From contig NC_135561.1 of the NCBI RefSeq assembly GCF_964340395.1, positions 4,228,501 through 4,292,500 of the forward strand: a stretch of DNA of 64,000 nt, given 5' to 3'. Of the stretch, positions 41,249 through 54,545 are shown piece by piece (within the stretch, counting starts at the first letter, position 1; each line of letters opens with the position of its first letter). This DNA is from Glandiceps talaboti. Lineage: Eukaryota > Hemichordata > Enteropneusta > Spengelidae. Below the pieces are notes generated by a model, which did no database searches, was not told where the DNA came from, and saw nothing but the letters and a program-made list of their open reading frames with translations. A program made the translations under genes and the position numbers.

Positions 41249-41300
41249 AACCACCACCACCACCACCACCACCACCACCACCACCACCACCACCACCACC

Positions 41301-41365
<65 letters not shown>

Positions 41366-41389
41366 CGACGACGACGACGACGACAACAA
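41249..41389 (+). repeat. Compound (ACC)-(AAC)-(ACG)n trinucleotide array
   Basis: ACC 41249-41315, AAC 41316-41366, ACG to 41382, AAC end. Poly-Gly, poly-Val and poly-Leu minus-strand frames are artefacts. Confidence 0.96.
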
Positions 41390-42859
41390 CCATTGATTTA
41401 CAGACTGGGTATCGTTTACAAACATTTGACTTGTGATATCAGCTTAATCAAATTCAAAGTTAACGTATGAAAAACGACCACATTGCCATAATCGTTGTGT
41501 TCCTTTGTTAGAGTACTGGAGTTTTCACGACTCTTGGAGGAAACTCTACATCACGACTCGCCCATCTGCCAGTGCATTGTTAATTCCAGATGATGTCATT
41601 GATTAGCGGTGGACAATACACCTAAAGATACTATTTTAATCTGTAAGCATAATAATATTGCAGAAAGGATAGATCCACTACACATCTGGTGGGATTATAT
41701 AATTCATTGTCGGTACATTTGTAGAACTTCTATAACTTTACAATAAAAAATAATTGACAAATTGGTAAAGAGTACTTGGTATGAAGATTTCTGGGGCGTG
41801 TAATTTTTAACCCTTACGCTAGAAGAATGAAAGATTTGTTAACCGTGCTAATAGATGGTATGAACTGGACTGGTGTAATTTTTAACACTATCCCATTTTC
41901 ACACTTGTTAAACATGTTGTCGTAACTCCAGTATGTCGACTTTGAATAGCAAGACCATCATGGTCCTATGATATTCTTTTCAATAATTATGATTTAAAAA
42001 AAAAGAACTGATGGAAGTCATGACAGGCTAAGGCATATAATAATTAGATAACGTACATGATATCAATCGATTAAACTACATAAATTATACCTCTTAAACG
42101 TATAGTCATCTCTCTGTTTTTTTAAAAATCTAACAATGTTAAAGAACTGATCTAATTCACGACAGGCCAAGAACTATTTTAGATTATCTTAGCGTATGTA
42201 CAGAAAATGACGACAGTCATCAATTTGTGACTGCAGAGGTTAACGTCTATAAATCAAATTATCAACAGGCGCTATCTTTTACAACTTGCCATGCTTCGCA
42301 GCTTGTATTGAGAGTCTCGGCATAGGTATATGGATAATGAATAAGGAAGTGGACACGGTACTGAACATATGCAATACATCATCATACAGATATAAGGGTG
42401 ACATGCCTTCGTGTGTACATGTGAGTTCAACCTTGTGCATGTCCTAAAAAGCTACACACGAATGCTTCCTACAGGGTACAAAGAATTTCCAAATTCGAAG
42501 TTCAATGACATGATAGTATTGATACGAATAATGTGTCATGTTTACTGGAAAACTGAAAGTAGCCATGATTTCAAAATTTTCTAATTACACTTAGAAACCT
42601 GTCGCAACTTTAACGTTAACTTATACTAATTTGCACTTAGTACGAGAAAAGAGGGGCGTAAGAGTTCTGTGAAAATGTGAACTATATTTGACAGAATTAT
42701 TGTAAACTACTGAAATACATGTATCGGTAATCATTATTTGAAAGTCTACGATAGCCCGATATTCATGGTAAGGATGCAAATGGGGGCGCCTGGCCTTGTA
42801 ATTATTGAAATTGTAGTTTCATACCGTGTCCAGATCTGCTATACAATGTGTCAATATTT

Positions 42860-43280
42860 TGGTACACTTGGTACATTATATGTCAAAATTTATTACACCA
42901 CATGTCCAAATTTGGTACAGCAGGTTACAGTTTGCTACACCATGTTCAAATTTGGTACAGCAGGTTATAGTTTGCTACACCATGTCCAAATTTGGTACAG
43001 CAGGTTATAATTTGCTACACCATGTTCAAATTTGGTACAGCAGGTTATAAGTTGCTACACCATGTCCAAATTTGGTACAGCATGTTATATTTTTCTACAT
43101 CATGTCCAAATTTGGTACAGCAGATTATAGTTTGCTACACCATGTCCAAATTTGGTACAGCAGGTTATAGTTTGCTACACCATGTCCAAATATGGTACAG
43201 CAGGTTATAGTTTGCTACACCATGTCCAAATTTGGTACAGCAGGTTACAGTTTGCTACACCATGTCCAAATTTGGTACAT
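42860..43280 (+). repeat. 40-bp minisatellite, about 10 units
   Basis: CATGTYCAAATTTGGTACAG recurs at exactly 40-bp steps from 42901 to 43261, followed in each unit by CAGGTTATAGTTTGCTACAC. The 5' units (before 42900) are decayed. Overlapping 70-90 residue frames with HHVQIWYSRL repeats are translations of it. Confidence 0.95.
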
Positions 43281-44040
43281 TATAGCTATGACCAATCAAG
43301 AACGATCTGTCTATGGCGCACTCGTAAGTATGGAAATAGTTTCATAGGATTTTCAGCTTTTTCCTAATATCCTCAATTTTGAAACGTTACTATCTTGTGC
43401 GTTATGACATAATTATGATAAAAGTAGGCCTCGCACATCCGGTTCACGGCCTCGCCATAGTTCCAGTTCAAGGCCCACCACAGATGTGAATCCGCTATGC
43501 GCGACTCGTTCCTGAAACTTTCATTTCCGTCGGTCGATGACATGAATTCGCTGTGGTGACGGCACAATATAATTCTTGCTGGAAAAATTACCCAAGCAAC
43601 CCATACTTGTAATCTTTGAACTCATTCCAACCGTATCCAACTGTACAGTACATTGACAGATTACTTTCTCTTTTGTCTCGGAAAATGTATTCTTCGTCTC
43701 AAAGGTGAATTGCTTCTTTTTTTAAACTTTTATTTGGTTGACAATATCATCACCAGTACTGTGCAAACTAGTAAAGTTAATTAATCTCGTTTGCCATCTC
43801 GACCAATGGATTTAGCACGTATTGTAAATTCATCTTTGCAGCTACCCAACCTGATAGTTGTTACATGTCGCAGTTTGCCAACGTTGCCTAGAGCTAAAGC
43901 TTTGCATTTATCACAGAAACAGATGTACATATGTCTGTCAGTTGTTTTTTTTCAATTAGTGCAAAATAAATGATAATTGTGGCATTAATTTGTGACCACA
44001 GCCATTCATATTATTGTCACATTAGGGAGACTTCAGTAAT
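43281..44040. other. Intergenic, nothing recognised
   Basis: Unique sequence with two short frames (43373-43567 minus, 43791-43973 plus), neither recognisable. Confidence 0.5.
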
Positions 44041-44043
44041 TAC

Positions 44044-44762
44044 AGGGGTGGGGGAATGGGGGTGGCACATTTTACAGATCGTTCTGGGGGTGGGGTCATA
44101 TTTTAGAAAATAGAATTAGTCTCGTTTTACTTTGACTGACTTTGCATTATTTTGTGATTTTGGTAACCCGCATCTGCCACACCCCACAGCTGTCACACCC
44201 CACTGCTGCAACATCTCAACATGCCACCGTTGTACAGTAACATCAAAACATATCAATCTTATAATTGCTGACAACTATGTAGTGAATCAAATTGAGAGAA
44301 TTGAGTCTCACACGAGTGAAGGGGGGGGGGGCAGTGTGGTAAAACATTGGGGATAATGCGATGGAGTGGTCGGTGTTGGCCTGGGTCCCAACGTACAATG
44401 TCGGTTGTTCGCCATCTAGTCTTTGTGAGTTCTGGCCTTCAGCTCTGCCAATTACTAATTAGATCCAAACACATGTATCACTTAATGCAGTGCCTTCATA
44501 CAAATTCACTGCCACAGTGATGGTAGTGACAAAATTCAATGCCTTAACAATTATCAACGCGATGGCAGCGATTTGATGGAGTGTTTAATACAATTGATTC
44601 TGGGACTCGTGTCCCTTTTCCCATCTTGCTAAATTTGTAACCCACGTTTTTAAACATTTGAACGGGGGAGGGGTCATGTATTAGAGAAATGAAATGGGGG
44701 GAGGGACACTGTTTAGAAAGCTGGAATCAGGGAAGGGCCACATTTTACGTAATAGACTGGTC
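44044..44762 (+). repeat. Split degenerate G-rich repeat, unit about 34 bp
   Basis: Copies of the form GGGGNGGGG(T/C)CAYRTTTTAG...AATRGA occur at about 44044-44120 (two) and 44664-44762 (three), separated by about 540 bp of unrelated sequence including a further G run at 44322-44332. Confidence 0.6.
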
Positions 44763-45847
44763 ATGGTCCCCCCGCCTCCCCTTTGTAATTACCGAAGGCT
44801 CCCTTACGTTACCTTCACCTTGCTCAGACAGCAAGCCATGACTAAAGTCTAAAGGTTTGACTTTCAAAAGAACAGTAGTCTGATGGTTGCCATTAATAAG
44901 AAATTATCCGAAGACATGTTTACATATAACCAATACATCTTATCAACATTAAAAACAACTCCGTGTCATAGAAGGTTATCAGACACTGTGTTGTCTTTTG
45001 AGTTTAGTGAAAGACGTTATTTGTTGTTAATTTTCAAAATACATGTGGCGCGTCTGCACCAGTCCAATACTAGCTAGTTTTTTTCAGCTGAAATAAAATA
45101 CATCCCATTTCATGACAGTGTTCACTGACTCTGTTCGATACAGCCACACAACAACTTATATCGGAAACTGCACATGCTACACTTCGATATCAAGAATGAA
45201 TGAATACAATGTCTTCGGACAGTTTGTAAATGAACTAAAGTGCCAGCATGCAGACATCAACACAATGGCACCCACATATCTGCATCTAGTTGCAGTACGT
45301 TTAAACACAATTAAGAATACTTGTCTGTGGTTTAAATGATTTAATTAATTTAGACTAAATGTAGCAAGAAATTATCAGAATGCACAATTTCTTATTACTT
45401 TCTATAAACAGAGCCAGTGAACACTGACATGAAACGGGTTGTACAGTTTACTACTGTTAATAGAAAATTGTTCACTCCTGTTCGGTGTCCGTGTGGTATG
45501 ATTTGCGATCGAAATATGTCAGCAAAGTTGTTAGCCCACTCGTACCATAATATTCAGAGCCATGTGTCGCCCATAACGAATAATCCTGATACTTTAATTC
45601 GTTCTCGTTAAAATCTAGTTTGATCCATTTTGCGTTTCCTGTTTAGTAGAAAGTACATTTGGCAGTCGGCTCATATTTGGCCCATTAAATCAATCACATC
45701 TCGTCCCTGTAATGCTTTACAAACTTGTGTAAACTGTTTTAATTTTTTTGCAAGACTCTTTGATCCAGCAAAACAATATAGTTACTGTAAACGAAATAAT
45801 TTATCATTCTGTTGTGATGTTAATCTTATTACCTATTATACTACCAT
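44763..45847. other. Intergenic, nothing recognised
   Basis: Several 64-90 residue plus-strand frames lie here in a row (44883, 45112, 45417, 45630). None contains a motif I recognise, and composition and stop spacing look like chance. Confidence 0.45.
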
Positions 45848-45956
45848 AGTGAGTGAGTGGGTGAGTGCGCGAGTGAGTGTGAGCGAGCGAGCGAGCGAGT
45901 GAGTGAGTGAGTGAGTGAGTGAGTGAGTGAGTGAGTGAGTGAGTGAGTGAGTGAGT
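45848..45956 (+). repeat. (GTGA)/(GCGA)n tetranucleotide array
   Basis: GTGA with GCGA variants at the 5' end; the reverse-complement TCAC run gives the SLTHSLTH frame. Confidence 0.95.
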
Positions 45957-48600
45957 AAAGTTGTATTTTTACAGGTACCGTAATTGTATTTTAAATGTTT
46001 TAATGACCCTATCTTGGCGATGTGTATTTTCTCAAAATATTTCCGTATTCTAAGCGCCATGAGTACGTATACAAGCAGTGAGCTTATACTGGGACGTTCA
46101 TCTTTTATAACAAGAAGTATAATTTGGACTTTGACGTTGATATCATGATTTACGTATTATGATTTTCCTATTATGTCAGTCTAGATTTTAAAATTTATAT
46201 CAGAATTTAAAAGAAACGACTCTGTAAAGGCGAGACTAACAGAGCATTTCAGGAAAATATGTCATTCGCTCTCATTTTGGTACAAAGCTACTCTTTAACA
46301 TACCACAATGACAGAATATACACTTCCATTGAGAAACAACTAATCATTTATGTAAACCCCCACTGTCTCTATTTGTCGTTCTCTGAATAAGCTGATATTT
46401 GTCACAAAAATATTGTTGTTTTCAGTACCGTGGTATGGTAGCTACATGATCCAACACCCAAAGGGTTGCTAACGGGTATTTGCTTGCTAACAGAAGGGGG
46501 TCCTTGGAACTGTGCTGTACTGGTTAGAAAAGAGATTTGTCGTTTAAAAAACCTCATTATGTGATCAAGTGACCATTATACTTAAAGAGGGACATTTATG
46601 CTGAGACCCCTTTATGTCATGATCTAAAAGCTCATGTAGTTGTGTTTTTTTCTGAATAGACACCGTGTTCAAACATCGTAATTAAAGAGCGCATTAGCTG
46701 GTTACTTGATGGCTTTTCGTCTATCAATTTTACTGCAGGTGCGAGACGCAATTCATTGACTATTAAAGTCTCTTTTACGTAAAACGGGCTTCATCTTAAC
46801 TGTATGAACGAGAATGGAAAGTGGCCAACCGTAACGAGGGCACTTCCTTACCCCTGGAGTTAATTTCATGCCAGCAGAAAAAAATACTCATACCTTAAGA
46901 AATCAACTGCTCTTGTATCTCCAAAATATGTTGGGTTGTGTGAATGGCTCGAGTCTGTCGAATGAGAGAAGGCGGAAAGTCAACAGCGTGCTGTCTAGTT
47001 GCCTGTACTCGGGAAGAAGACGACTCTGGCGACTGATACGAGTATGTAGGTAAGCCTTCTTATTCAAGTCACAAATAGTACTACTCACTGTAACAGACAG
47101 TAATGTTTATGTTATCCGGGTGCCTATCTGGTAAACGGAGCTTTCGAATTTAGACAATGGACAGGGATTCTGTAATATTTGACTTTTGAAGGTAGTTAAA
47201 GAAAGGGATGATCCTAACCTCAGGGAAAGTCTGTACATAATAAAGACTATGACAGACTCTGTGAGAATAGTTTAATCCAGTCGCCTGCAGCTATAAGGCG
47301 ATGAAAGGATGTCCGTGAACAGAAACACTGGTAATCCGCTGCGTCCGTTGTATTTGGGTAACCTCCCGTTTGACAGAATAGAATTGTACAGCGAACGGTA
47401 AACATGTTCATCTTCTAAAATCCACGTAACACGATACTACACAAAAACCAAAATTAATAGATTTATTTTTTCCTGAGAAAACATTCTCCCTTGGCCCCCT
47501 TTCTATTCAGTTCAATGGACAGATCATAATCTAAGGAGATTGACAATGTAGTTGTTAGCGAAAGGTGACTTCCAAAAGGAATAAAATCGTTAGATTTTCT
47601 GTCTTCGCCTATGGTCCCAAACTACCGACACAAAATAAATACACAAGAGTGGAACTCTAATCTACCGTCTTACTGGATTGAATAACATTGTACGAGTGAT
47701 GAGTAGGCAGGGTCTTTGATCGCGTCAAACTTTTGAAGAAGAAAAATAGTGGGTATTGTAAAAGTACGTTTCTCTTGATATTTGTGATTACGACTGTTGA
47801 TCTGTATTGTAGAAAAGAATAGAGGCCGCTAGCAACATGAAAGCATACCCATTTAATGTTAGGTATATAGATCATCTCGTATTACATCGACATCCGATCA
47901 TTCAGTCGGGATTTTTGTTCTTAGAAACGAAACATGGAGACAGCCATCAACATTGCATATAGTATATTGTGGAATACCTGCAAATCGTCGAGTTAATCCT
48001 TGCCAGGGTAACCACATGTTAAATTCAATAAAGTTCATGGCTATCATCTTACCAAATAGCGAACCGTTACATACTGAACCTTAATTTCAGTTTTTTTTAT
48101 TCGTATTTGAATTAAAACAAAACAAAACATTTTTTCGTAAATAGCATTATATGGTCTACATCGCCAATGTTCGTAAGACTGGTTTCATATTGCTACTTCC
48201 CATGGTAAACCTTTTGAACCATCAAATGTCACTATCACCCGTCATCTAAGAAACCTCATAATGAATAGCCAGGTGAGTGGTATAGATCGTTATGTCCACA
48301 CATTCCTTTCAGAAACGAAGGGGGTGGGAGGGGGACTTATGATTAAGCTCTGGTACTAAAGCCTTTCTATGTCTTGATGTATGAACTACACACAAATGCT
48401 CCTTTACTCATGTCTGCAGGCATGGGGTGTAAGCTATTTGGAAATAAAACAAAAACTTCTCGAATTAGCATAAAGGGTTTGAAACAGTTCATTTGCCGGC
48501 GGCCTCAAAAGGGACTTTTATCAGTATGATAGAAGAAAGGCTTATAGAGACGATTTGGGAATGTTCACAGGAGGGCTATCTTTTTTCACAAAATGTCGTG
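45957..48600. other. Intergenic, no gene recognised
   Basis: Overlapping short frames at 46868-47088 end near a GTAAGC donor-like site (47050), but there is no second exon or recognisable protein. Confidence 0.4.
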
Positions 48601-48644
48601 GAAGTCCATACCCCAATAACATGAAGTCCATACCCCAATAACAT
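48601..48644 (+). repeat. 22-bp tandem duplication
   Basis: Two perfect direct copies, 48601-48622 and 48623-48644, containing GTCCATACCCCAATAACAT. Confidence 0.95.
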
Positions 48645-51000
48645 AGTCCGTTGATCCTCACATAACCAATAGATGAATATATATAGATAGCAGTCGTTCC
48701 TTATTCCAAATGTTTGCCATATAAATCATAGATAAACAATGTTCAGTTATTAATTGTGTTCAGACCATGATATGAACTGTGGTTGCCATGGAAGTTTGGA
48801 ACCTTTTGCGGACAATTTATAAAACACCCTCTGACCATTTCATAATTTGATGATCTTTGATTCTAAAACTAGGGGCTAGAAGCACTGCCTTCCTAGTTAA
48901 GGAACGACTTGTCACTTAGACGTGAGTTATTTGGAGTGTTAATGATCGTGTATCTTCACAGCACTTTCTAATCATGAGCTGCACAACCTGTGTATAGCAT
49001 TAAGAGTCAAGATTCTCGCAAGATCTAACTGTTATCTTATCAGTGGAGCCATAATGATCACATAGGATAATTCTTTAGTTCTGGACTAATGTTCCTATCA
49101 GACAACAGCTTGTACACCTAAATTGTAATGCTAATCCGAACCGGGCCTTTAAACTGTATTGGTATGGGTATACTGAAGCTATAGACTATAGGCATTTGAT
49201 ATTGATCAATCACGAATGACTACACTGCAATTTGATCAATGTCAATATTTCGTTCAGTGATGAGTGAACTGAATACGTTACACTATTAAAAGGGTTTCGT
49301 ATTTTAGGAACCAAAAGGTGTAGCATGACTGGGAGGTTTTGAAAAATAACTATCAAATGCTTTGTAGTTAAGTTTAGAAAGTGTAAAAGAAATTGTCCTC
49401 TGTGCACCCTTCATGATGGTATTTCAAGAAAAGGCAAGTTTTCGTCCTGGTGTATGTTCGTGTAATTATTACCATGGTAACACCAGACAGATTTCCAGAG
49501 CTTCGTAATTATGTTTTCTGTCATTTAAACCGCAACTGTGAACAGAGCATGCGCAATAAAATATACACTCCCTATTTGTCGCAAAGAAGTCGTTATTGTT
49601 CAGATATATTGCGATAAGAGAATTGTACTTCTTCGCGTGTTACTTTGATTGTGTTCACCTGACCTTCAAGATCATTTTTTTAGATGTTTTTTTTCTTACG
49701 ATACCTTAAAAAGTAATGACTTTTGAAAACCAATCTCGATATTTAAGTCAATTATTCACTATAAATGATCCAGGAATAAAGTGTTTAATGTTTGTAACGT
49801 TTGTCCCGCATGGTCGTCTTTTGAAATATAGATGACGAAGTTAAGAATGACCCTCCAGTAACAGAACATTATCTATTTACAAACACAAGCTATCACAACT
49901 AGCAACGTGTGCAACATTGCTGTCTTTACATTTCAAAGTAATAGATTGAATCTGTTTGGGTGCTGAGGTTTGAATACGACTACATAGAATAGAATTGGAC
50001 AAGTCGCTCAGAAAAGACGGATGTGTCGAACATTTCAATACTTCGACTCGGCGCTCAGACTTGAATGAAAAGGCGATTACAACCAGGTAAAGAAAAACCA
50101 CAACAAAAACAACATGATCAATAACAAAAACAACATCAGCCTATAACAAAAACAAACAAAGGCCTGTACGGGAATGCCCTTGGGGCAAGTATACATTAAT
50201 GCCTATAATGGTCAAGGAACAATACCTATTGTTCAGAACTCAATTCCCGCGTCGTTAACACCAGACAGTTATCTAAATGACGGACATTGATGGAGACTAC
50301 CAAATTTACCAACGTCGTTACAGACCCAATGAAAGACCGACACGATGGCCTTTAACCTTTTGTGGTCTTTGCTTTTTGATATAGTTTTGTTTCGTGCACG
50401 ATGCTGAGATCTGTGTATTTTCACAAACGCTGATTCAGTAAAAACTAAAAATTCGTTAATCGAACGTCTGGACAAATGCAAAAATGGCATCTTCCAATGT
50501 ATTGCTTATCCGAGTGGAGCCTCTGTAATCCTTTGATGTTTTGGCGAATTGCTATTGTAGTGTTGTTTGTTTGTTTTGTACATATCAATAATGACTCTCC
50601 ACTGTACTATGTCTACGTACAGACGAACCCAGCTCAGTAATCGTTGTACAATGTATACTGATCGTCAATGTGACTTTACTGATAAATGCCGAGGGCTGTA
50701 CATGCACGGACAAGTATCGAGAAAGACATAGGATTTATTGTCATAAATTATGTAAAATAAATCTATTCACACGCTTTCACCGTGTATTTTATATCATACA
50801 ACATACACGTGGTATCTATATGAAACGACTGTGGTTTTCCCAGCGCGGCGTTTACTGGTACTTCACGATAGCGTTCGATTGGGCAATTTATGTCGGCATC
50901 TCATCATACTCTTACTTTGGCTGCATTTAAGGAGTCGTTTTTTTTTTTACATTCTGACTCAAATTGAGAAGTTATGCAACGATCGTTTCATAACAGATGG
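48645..51000. other. Intergenic, nothing recognised
   Basis: Unique AT-rich sequence. Short frames (65-86 residues) carry no recognisable motifs; AACA-rich patch at 50101-50160. Confidence 0.5.
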
Positions 51001-51531
51001 GAATATTGACATGTAGAAAGGTATTGTGGGAGGATTGACGTGTAGCAACTTACTAGCAAGGTATTGTGGGAAGATTGACGTGTAGCAAGGTATTGTGGGA
51101 AGGTTGACGTGTAGCAAGGTATTGTGAAAAGTTTGCCATGTAGCAAGGTACTGTGGGAAGATTGACATGTAGCAAGGTACTGTGGGAAGATTGACATGTA
51201 GCAAGGTACTGTGGGAAGATTGACATGTAGGAAGGTATTGTTGGAAGATTGACATGTAGCAAGGTATTGTTGGAAGATTGACATGTAGCAAGGTATTGTT
51301 GGAAGATTGACATGTAACAAGGTTTTGTGGGAAGATTGACATGTAGCAAGGTATTGTGGGAAGATTGACATGTAGCAAAGTATTGTGGGAAGATTGACGT
51401 GTAGCAAGGTATTGTGGGAAGATTGACATGTAGCAAGGTATTGTTGGAAGATTGACATGTAACAAGGTATTGTGGGAAGATTGACATGTAGCAAGGTATT
51501 GTGGGAAGATTGACATGTAGCAAGGTATTGT
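51001..51531 (+). repeat. 29-bp minisatellite, about 18 units
   Basis: Units contain TGTAGCAAGGTATTGTGGGA then AGATTGACA, with point variants (TTGTTGG, GACGTG, AGGTTTTG) and one partial unit near 51048-51060. The minus strand is stop-free in all three frames (156-185 residues with recurring LATCQSSHNTLLHVNLPTIP). The unit length is not a multiple of three, so each frame cycles through all three readings. Confidence 0.95.
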
Positions 51532-51787
51532 ATGTGGTATAAATTTCGCTATTTCATGTTTGTTTAAACATAAAGTATAGCTTAATATTACAATAATTGA
51601 GTGCGATGATTAATGTCCCCTATCATCATTACACCGGTCCGGTGGTCATTATCACCCAAATTCAATACTGTTACGGGAGTGGATATTTAGAGAAAGTAGT
51701 CATGACTTGACTTGTGTTACTCTTCTGTGGATTGTAAAGAGCGTTGGCTGGTATAACCACAATTCGGTGTACTATTAATACACTCTC

Positions 51788-52127
51788 TAGGCATGCTTGA
51801 GAGTCGGGATAACCAAATATACACTAGCAGTAATGATTATATAGGCATATGTATGCTAGGGGGTTCGGTGTACCAAACATACACTAGATATGCCTTTCTA
51901 GGCACGCTTGGGAGTTTGTTGTATCACGCATACACTAGGTATGCATTTATAGCATGCCAGGGAGTACGGTATACCAAACATACACTAGTTGTTCATTTAA
52001 GGCATGCTAGGGGGTTTGGTGTACCAAACATATACTAGTTATGCATATCTAGGTATGCTAGGGAGTTCGGTGTATCAAACATACAATAGGTATACATTTC
52101 TGTGCGTGATGGGGGGTTTGGAGTAGG
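51788..52127 (+). repeat. Diverged minisatellite, unit about 51-54 bp, about 6-7 copies
   Basis: Copies share TAGGCATGCTAGGGRGTT, CGGTGTACCAAACATACACT and AGTTATGCAT. Unit length drifts and the outer copies are most decayed. Confidence 0.88.
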
Positions 52128-52760
52128 TGTAGATTATGTGGCGATTGTTTCCCTTCAACACGATGACTTTCAACTGAACAGTTCTAGTCTTAAACGAACA
52201 CAAAGGAAAGTGCAAATGTAGACCATATATATAATCACAGTGCAGAACAGCTATCATATCAAAGTATTTTATAAATGATTAAATTTAGAGATATTATCAG
52301 AAAATATAGATAATTGATATCGGATAATGACAAAACGTTGTTTCTTTAAAAGTATCGCCATCCATAAGTCATGACAGACTGTGGATATAAGCTTACAAGA
52401 TCTAGATAGGACTAAAATAATACAATCTGGTTTCCTTTAGAATATTACTTGACGACGGGCCGGTTTGAGGAGCAGCACTAACACATAAATCAACCAGCAT
52501 TAAATGCAAGCCAAAATATCTCACTTTTTGGTTCAATTTGTGTTCAGATTGTCACTCTGTGAAAGTCAAGGATTGTAGCGTTACCTAGGAAACTGGCAGA
52601 CTTTTTAGCCTATCAAAGCGCCCGAAGCAAACGTATATGTGTGTTAAAGTTGTAAAAAATTCAGAGTGTTTTAAATCTTATCAAAATCTGTACCCGCGGT
52701 GTAATCTTCGTTAAAGTCATAATGAAAACAGGTGGAAGAAATGTTAGTGCCAAGGGCATG

Positions 52761-52910
52761 TGTGAGTGAGTGAGTGTGAGTGTGTATGTGTGTGTGTCTG
52801 TGTGTGTCTGTGTCTGTGTATGAGTGTGTCTGTCTGTGTGTGTGTGCGTGTGTGTCTGTCTCTGTGTGTGTTGTGTCTGTGTGTCTGCGCGTGTGTGTCT
52901 GTGTGTATAG
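52761..52910 (+). repeat. Interrupted GT/GTCT/GAGT repeat
   Basis: Mixed GTGA, GT and GTCT dinucleotide-type repeat; the Cys/Val-rich frame is spurious. Confidence 0.93.
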
Positions 52911-53034
52911 GGGGATGGGAGGGGTGAAACATAGGTTCCTACATACACAACTGTCGATAACTTTTTCATCTTTTAGCCTTTTGATATTTTGAATTTGTTA
53001 TCAACAATTTCAGAAAACATTTTGTATAATGAAT

Positions 53035-53082
53035 GATATTCGCTATTCAGCCATACTTGATATTCGCTATTCAGCCATACTT
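53035..53082 (+). repeat. 24-bp tandem duplication
   Basis: Two perfect direct copies (53035-53058 and 53059-53082) containing TTCGCTATTCAGCCATACTT. Confidence 0.95.
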
Positions 53083-53275
53083 GATAAGTTGGCAATGAAA
53101 AATGATGGCAGATATAATCTTATATGTATGATATCTGATTTGACGCAATGCTGATACATGGTAGTGGAGAGTATGTATGTACGGGTGTACAAGAAATGTT
53201 CGTATTGAACCCTCATATGTGGTATACCCGATGAGTTCTAAATGCCACAATCATTTCACGATCAAAATCCGTACT

Positions 53276-53530
53276 TAGGTAAAAAAAAAAGAATTGTTTC
53301 TGGTCAGGACAGTTTGTCTAAAATTGTGTGACGACGCGCTTTTTCCCCTTTTTAAAAAAAAATTCTCAACAAACCTGTTACTCAGTCTGCTATTTATGGC
53401 ACTGTTCGTTTTATTTAGTTATTTAGACCAAGTGTGTATGTGGGGCAGATGTCATTTGCTTGTTCATGATTGACTCTGCAGTTGTGTTCACTGAAGTAGG
53501 CAGGGTTATTTTTTTGTTTCCCTACGGATC
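53276..53530 (-). mobile_element. Short dispersed repeat, copy F (inverted relative to 62583)
   Basis: On the minus strand it shares with 62583-62829 the segments AATCATGAACAAGCAAATGA, CATCTGCCCCACA, AACGAACAGT, CAGGTTTGTTGAGAAT and TTTAGACAAACTGTCCTGAC in the same order. The outer end reads TTACTTTTT-like A/T runs flanked by TTA/TAA. Non-coding. Confidence 0.7.
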
Positions 53531-54069
53531 TGTAGAGTACTAGTGCATGGGCCGGACAACACGAAAAAAAAGACCGTCGGACTCGGGGGGGGGGGGGGTA
53601 TTTAAGTAATGCGCGCGCTGTCTAAGACCAGAAACTGTTCTATTTTTCACGTTTTGGCCTTACCTGGTCTATCATGATGTAGAAATCCAGGGGTTGATAA
53701 CAAATATTCTTGTCGTCGCATTTACTAGTATCGTTAAGTTCAGCCTTATCGTTTAGCTACCCATGGGTTAAATTGAGCTTTCTCGATCGTCTTAATTCTC
53801 TGTGTTTGTAACTACAGAAAAGATCTAGCCTAGCAGTTATTAATCATTTACAGTTAATAGCGTCTTGTGCAATACCCAGTGAAAGTGATATGGTTTCAAG
53901 ACAATACATGAACATGTTTTCGTTCAACGTACAAACTTAAAGAAGAAATGTCGGTGTCACTGAACAGAAGAGTTAAACCTTCACCTTTAGAATACAGACT
54001 TTATGTTTGTCACCTTTGACTGCTAGGAGATCTACGTCATTGGGAAATGTTCACCTGCCATTGCTACAT

Positions 54070-54545
54070 ATTCGTAAAAGTTAACCACCAGGTCCATAAG
54101 CGGCACGCAACAGTAGATCACATTCCCCATCATCGTCAAATTACTAGGTCCATTTGTGGTAACGGTAGTTCACATTCTCCCATCTATACATGTTTTCATT
54201 TCTTATAACAACATTTACTTACTTATTGTACATATTAGCTTTTTGACCAATCCGGTCATGTAAAAATATCACATTCTTTGTATGATGGGCTGTGGCCCTT
54301 TACTGATTTAAATAATCATCATATTATCATTACTATTTCCCCATCGTCCTAAAACCACCTTATCCATTTGCAGATGACGTCCCTACATTGTCGTAAAATC
54401 CCAAGGCCCATTTGCGGCAACGAACGGTAGATCACGTTACCCAATTGTCATGAAACCAGTAGACCCATTTGCGGACACGACAGATCACGTCTCCCCCCCC
54501 CCCCCAATTGTCGTAAAAACAGCTGGGCCCCTTGCAGCAATAGTA
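54070..54545 (+). repeat. Highly degenerate minisatellite, unit about 64 bp
   Basis: Recurring order of ATTGTCGTAAAA, CCAGG(C/T)CCATTTGCGGCAAC and GGTAGATCACGTTCCCC, in roughly seven decayed copies with an interruption at 54190-54330. The 63-residue frame at 54450 is inside it. Confidence 0.7.

Noticed and set aside
42738-43367. Four overlapping 70-90 residue frames with HHVQIWYSRL repeats
   Set aside because: Translation of the 40-bp minisatellite; most units contain stops in each frame.
46868-47088. Possible exon ending at GTAAGC
   Set aside because: Unrecognised peptide, equally open on the other strand, no partner exon.
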